This document shows positions 13,214 through 15,810 of a stretch of DNA of 15,810 nucleotides, one piece after another (positions within the stretch are counted from its first letter, which is position 1; each line of letters opens with the position of its first letter). A program made the translations under genes and the position numbers. Below the pieces are notes generated by a model. It searched no databases, was not told where the DNA came from, and worked only from the letters and a program-made list of their open reading frames with translations. Source of the stretch: a bacterium (GTDB lineage Bacteria > Pseudomonadota > Alphaproteobacteria > Rs-D84); assembly GCA_014802705.1 (NCBI GenBank), contig JAAVBR010000036.1, positions 1-15,810 on the forward strand, written 5' to 3'.

Positions 13214-13242
13214 ATTATAAACACAAAATAACATGTTGTCAA
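13214..13242 (-). promoter_or_regulatory. Perfect consensus sigma-70 promoter of the small membrane protein operon
   Basis: Minus strand TTGACA (13237-13242), exactly 17 bp, TATAAT (13214-13219). The predicted leader before ATG 13169 is about 38 bases. It is the only consensus-perfect promoter in the window. Confidence 0.88.
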
Positions 13243-13274
13243 TTTTATTTTGGGGCCGCGTGTGCAATAAAATC

Positions 13275-13303
13275 TTGCGCTTTTGGAATGGGGCCTTTAT
13301 GAT
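13275..13303 (+). promoter_or_regulatory. Promoter of tsaE, giving a leaderless transcript
   Basis: TTGCGC (13275-13280), 17 bp, TATGAT (13298-13303). Six bases (GGGGGC) separate it from ATG 13310, so transcription should start at the A of the start codon or within a base or two. Confidence 0.6.
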
Positions 13304-13309
13304 GGGGGC

Positions 13310-13705
13310 ATGATAACCGTAACAGAAAATTTGGAACAAACGCGGGCGTGGGCGGCGGATTTTGCCAAAAATCTGCGCGCGCCGGTCTGTGTGGCATTGC
13401 ATGGGGATTTGGGCATGGGAAAATCCGAAATCGCCCGGACCATCATTCAAACCCTGTGCGGGGCGGATACCGTGGTCCCCAGTCCGACGTTCACCATCGT
13501 TCAAAACTATGACGGGATTTCACACTTTGACCTGTATCGGGTGACGGATGCGTCGGAATTGACGGAAATCGGGTTGATGCACGCCATCGATCACGATATT
13601 ACATTGATTGAATGGCCCGATATGGCGGCGGAAATGCTGCCGCCCGACACGATCCATGTCTATATCGATGTGGCGGGTGACGGCCGCCGGATTCGGGTCG
13701 AATAA
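13310..13705 (+). CDS. tsaE: tRNA threonylcarbamoyladenosine biosynthesis ATPase TsaE
   Basis: 131 residues, slightly short for the family. Walker A GDLGMGKS at 32-39 (most homologues have GDLGAGKT), the signature VPSPTFTIVQNY at about 56-67, HFDLYRV at 72-78 and the IEWPD segment typical of TsaE/YjeE. The protein works with TsaB and TsaD in the cytosol to make t6A37 on tRNAs that read ANN codons. ATG 13310 was chosen because the family N-terminus starts here; an open frame from 13283 would run through the -10 element. It lies convergent to the ftsA-rpe gene, with stops one base apart. Confidence 0.93.
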   Translation: MITVTENLEQTRAWAADFAKNLRAPVCVALHGDLGMGKSEIARTIIQTLCGADTVVPSPTFTIVQNYDGISHFDLYRVTDASELTEIGLMHAIDHDITLIEWPDMAAEMLPPDTIHVYIDVAGDGRRIRVE

Positions 13706-13706
13706 A

Positions 13707-15479
13707 TTATTCGGATTTTTTCAGCAGACTTTGCACCGCCAACGGGAAATCCGCACTGCGTGCCAGATACGATCCCGCCACCAATAAATCGGCGCCCGCG
13801 TCCCAACAGGCCTGGGCCGTTTGATCATTGATGCCGCCATCCACCGACAGGGTGAATTTCAAACCGTATTTTCGACGCGTCGCCGCCAGGGTTCGAATCT
13901 TGCGCAAGGTCCCGGGGATAAATGTCTGGCCGCCGGCGCCGGGTTTGACGGACATGATTAAAACCTCGTCAATCTCGCGCAAGATGGGTTTTAGGGCCGC
14001 GACGCCCATATCCGGGGACAGGGCAACCCCCGCCCGCCGGCCGCGGCGATGAATTTCCGCAATCGCGGCCCGCACCCCCGATGTGCCCCCCGATACGATA
14101 ATGGTGTCGGCCCCGGCGGCGGCCGCATCCGCCGCCCAGACGGCGGGACTTTCGGTCATCAAATGCACCGACAGGTGGGCGTTTGTATGGGCCCGAATGT
14201 ATTTTAATTCGTCCATGCTGCCCGTGATGCGGTTCACGAAAAAGCCGTCCATCATATCCACATGAATCATCGATATTCCCCCCGCCCGGAACAGGGCATA
14301 GGTCTGGGGGTTGCGCATGTCAAAGGCCAATGTGCTGGGCAAAATCGGGATGACGCGGGTGCGCCGGCGGCGGCGCCCAAACAGGCGTCGGATCCATTGC
14401 GCGCGGCGGCGCCATTTGTCGCGCCGCGCCTGGTACGCGCGGATACGCGGCATTTGCGTTTGCCAGATATAATCGCCCAGTGCCCGAATGGTGGCGTCGG
14501 CCCCGGCCAGTTCGGTCGGGATATCAAAAATGTTGGTGACGTAATCGGCGATGCCTTCGATTTCGGCGCCGCCGCCCGACAAAACAATCCGGGTCGGATG
14601 ATATTTTTCAATACCCGCCGCGCACATCGCGTGCAGGTTTTCCAGCGCCGCCGTCATTTGGGGCATGATAATATCGGCCACATCCGCCCGGGAAAAATCG
14701 TATGCCGCGTCCGCGGGGGTAAAGCGGTCCATGTCCCGCGCCGCGCCCGCCGCGATGGATCGCTTGATCCGTTCGGCGTCATCCGTATCGATGTGCAGCG
14801 CCGCGGCCAAGGCCCCGGTGATGTCGCGCCCGCCGGGGGTGGTGTGTCCCATCCAAACGGGGCCCCGATCGGTCCAGATGGCGGCGGTGGCGCCGTTCGC
14901 CCCCAAATCGATAAACAGTGTGGTCGTGTGTTTCGCGCGGCGCGTAAAATTTTGAACAAAAATCGGATCGAACCAGGCGGCGGCCTGGATATGTGCGCGG
15001 CGCAGGGCCGTTCCCACAGCCGCCCGGCGGTCGGCGGGATAACAAATCACGCCAAAGGCGGAAATCAACTGATGATCCACGTGCCCCAACGGGGTCAACA
15101 GATTATGCCCCCCCGGCGTGTCATAGCGCAGCGGCACGATATGCAAGGGATAGTGATTGTCCGGGATCGCAATCTGGGCAATTTGGGCGCGCAGATCGGC
15201 CGGTGTGATTTTATGGGCGGCGGGCCACTTGGTGCTCTTTAACGCCATGATGTATTCGGGTCGGCCCAGATTTCCGGTAACAAAGGCCGAATCAAAATGG
15301 CATCCGATTTGTTTTTCCAATTCGTCCACCACGGCCTTGATCGCAAAGGTGGTGTCTGTGCTTTCCAACGTATGCATGGCCGACCGGACAATCCGGGCGT
15401 CCCGCACACGGTGGGCGATGCCGCGGACGGCCGCGGTGCCGATATCCAGACACAGAAAAGATGAATCCAAAACATTCAT
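13707..15479 (-). CDS. FtsA - ribulose-phosphate 3-epimerase (Rpe) fusion protein
   Basis: 590 residues from ATG 15479 (593 from ATG 15488; GGGGG lies nine bases before 15479). The first part, about 1-355, is an FtsA-type actin-like ATPase: LCLDIGTAAVRG (phosphate 1), a 1C-like region with HIVPLRYDTPGG, LFIDLGANGATAAIW (phosphate 2), and IVLSGGGAEIEGIADY (adenosine motif). FtsA anchors FtsZ filaments to the membrane at the division site. Around 355-374 comes a basic amphipathic stretch (KWRRRAQWIRRLFGRR) like the FtsA membrane-targeting helix. The last 216 residues are a complete Rpe TIM barrel (ribulose-5-phosphate to xylulose-5-phosphate): ILPSTL, IHVDMMDGFF, VHLMTESP, KPGAGGQTF and SVDGGI keep the catalytic Ser, His, Asp, His, Asp. 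No stop or frame change separates the parts. It follows ftsQ on the same strand; no ftsZ follows. Confidence 0.88.
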   Translation of the reverse strand: MNVLDSSFLCLDIGTAAVRGIAHRVRDARIVRSAMHTLESTDTTFAIKAVVDELEKQIGCHFDSAFVTGNLGRPEYIMALKSTKWPAAHKITPADLRAQIAQIAIPDNHYPLHIVPLRYDTPGGHNLLTPLGHVDHQLISAFGVICYPADRRAAVGTALRRAHIQAAAWFDPIFVQNFTRRAKHTTTLFIDLGANGATAAIWTDRGPVWMGHTTPGGRDITGALAAALHIDTDDAERIKRSIAAGAARDMDRFTPADAAYDFSRADVADIIMPQMTAALENLHAMCAAGIEKYHPTRIVLSGGGAEIEGIADYVTNIFDIPTELAGADATIRALGDYIWQTQMPRIRAYQARRDKWRRRAQWIRRLFGRRRRRTRVIPILPSTLAFDMRNPQTYALFRAGGISMIHVDMMDGFFVNRITGSMDELKYIRAHTNAHLSVHLMTESPAVWAADAAAAGADTIIVSGGTSGVRAAIAEIHRRGRRAGVALSPDMGVAALKPILREIDEVLIMSVKPGAGGQTFIPGTLRKIRTLAATRRKYGLKFTLSVDGGINDQTAQACWDAGADLLVAGSYLARSADFPLAVQSLLKKSE

Positions 15480-15507
15480 GGCGCGCATCCCCCGAACGGC
15501 CCAAAAA

Positions 15508-15810
15508 TTATTTCACCAAAATGCGGGCCGGGTCGCGCATGTCGATCACGCGCAAATCGCGTCCCAGAATCCCGTGGTTCTTATCCAAAATCATCAGGGT
15601 GCTGATCGCCGCGGTGGCATCCGCCTGGGGCAGCATGACCGTCACACCACCCGTTGTATAGAGGTTCCAACGCCGCCCTTCGATCCATTCGATGGAATCC
15701 AGTGCGTCCCCCATATTGGCGGCGGTTTTGACAATGTCCCGAATGTCGTTGGGGACCGTGCCGCGAATCAAGACCGCGCCTGGCGCCCGGTCATCGGCGG
15801 GCCGTTGCAC
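15508..15810 (-). CDS. ftsQ: Cell division protein FtsQ, C-terminal part (5' end outside window)
   Basis: The last 100 residues of a gene running in from the right edge; the apparent Met at the edge is not taken as a start. The sequence IRGTVPNDIRDIV, then IEWIEGRRWNLYTTGGVTVMLPQ, ALDS and ILGRDLRVIDMRDP follows the pattern of the periplasmic beta domain of alphaproteobacterial FtsQ (RWD/N-L-x-x-x-G-[IV]-x-V-x-LP and D-[IL]-x-x-[IV]-D-[LM]-R). FtsQ is a bitopic divisome protein that bridges FtsL/FtsB and the septal synthase. It ends 28 bases before ATG 15479 of the ftsA-rpe gene on the same strand, the standard ftsQ-ftsA order of the dcw cluster. Confidence 0.85.
   Translation of the reverse strand: MQRPADDRAPGAVLIRGTVPNDIRDIVKTAANMGDALDSIEWIEGRRWNLYTTGGVTVMLPQADATAAISTLMILDKNHGILGRDLRVIDMRDPARILVK

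Noticed and set aside
1..15810. CRISPR arrays, transposases, integrases, toxin-antitoxin pairs
   Set aside because: No regularly spaced repeats and no such protein families were seen on either strand.

Overview
The window looks like a chromosomal segment of an uncultured Gram-negative alphaproteobacterium, possibly host-associated. The reasons are an elongator-Met-type tRNA of alphaproteobacterial style, an AspRS with the alphaproteobacterial EFYQLD and RDHGG signatures, an ftsQ-ftsA order on one strand, and AsmA and lipid A deacylase-like proteins that imply an outer membrane. The taxonomic call is inference from gene style only.

Layout. 1-305: 3' end of a MATE efflux gene and its terminator. 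343-2227: a likely metal- or stress-responsive unit, with a two-gene operon (helical soluble protein plus a CPVC membrane protein) read leftward and a divergent regulator carrying two ArsR-type winged helices in one chain, separated by an AT-rich operator-like palindrome. 2224-3804: a PagL-like lipid A deacylase and a family 8 glycosyltransferase, both envelope functions. 3829-4506: non-coding but densely structured DNA around a tRNA-Met(CAT) gene, including a 19-bp direct repeat of the tRNA 3' end bracketing about 290 bp of hairpins. 4505-5377: a DUF5131 (phage Gp37/Gp68-like) Cys-cluster protein. 5425-5634: a junction of two gene fragments, the last 33 codons of a heavy-metal P-type ATPase abutting an inverted copy of the 3' end of the 343-915 gene.

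5667-7636: aspS preceded by a leader with a full T-box antiterminator core, a short Stem I and a GAC (Asp) specifier candidate. 7755-8051: a small unknown protein. 8048-10522: an AsmA-family protein. 10569-12560: uvrB, divergent from asmA. 12591-13169: two small single-span membrane proteins behind a perfect consensus sigma-70 promoter. 13310-13705: tsaE. 13707-15810: the end of ftsQ followed by ftsA, which is fused in frame to ribulose-phosphate 3-epimerase (rpe).

The most unusual items are the T-box leader on aspS in what appears to be an alphaproteobacterium, the FtsA-Rpe fusion, the structured non-coding island bracketed by tRNA-end repeats, and the ATPase/inverted-repeat junction. Several genes have sigma-70-like promoters (TTGCGC/TTGAAA, 17 bp, TATGAT) so close to the start codon that their mRNAs should be leaderless or nearly so.
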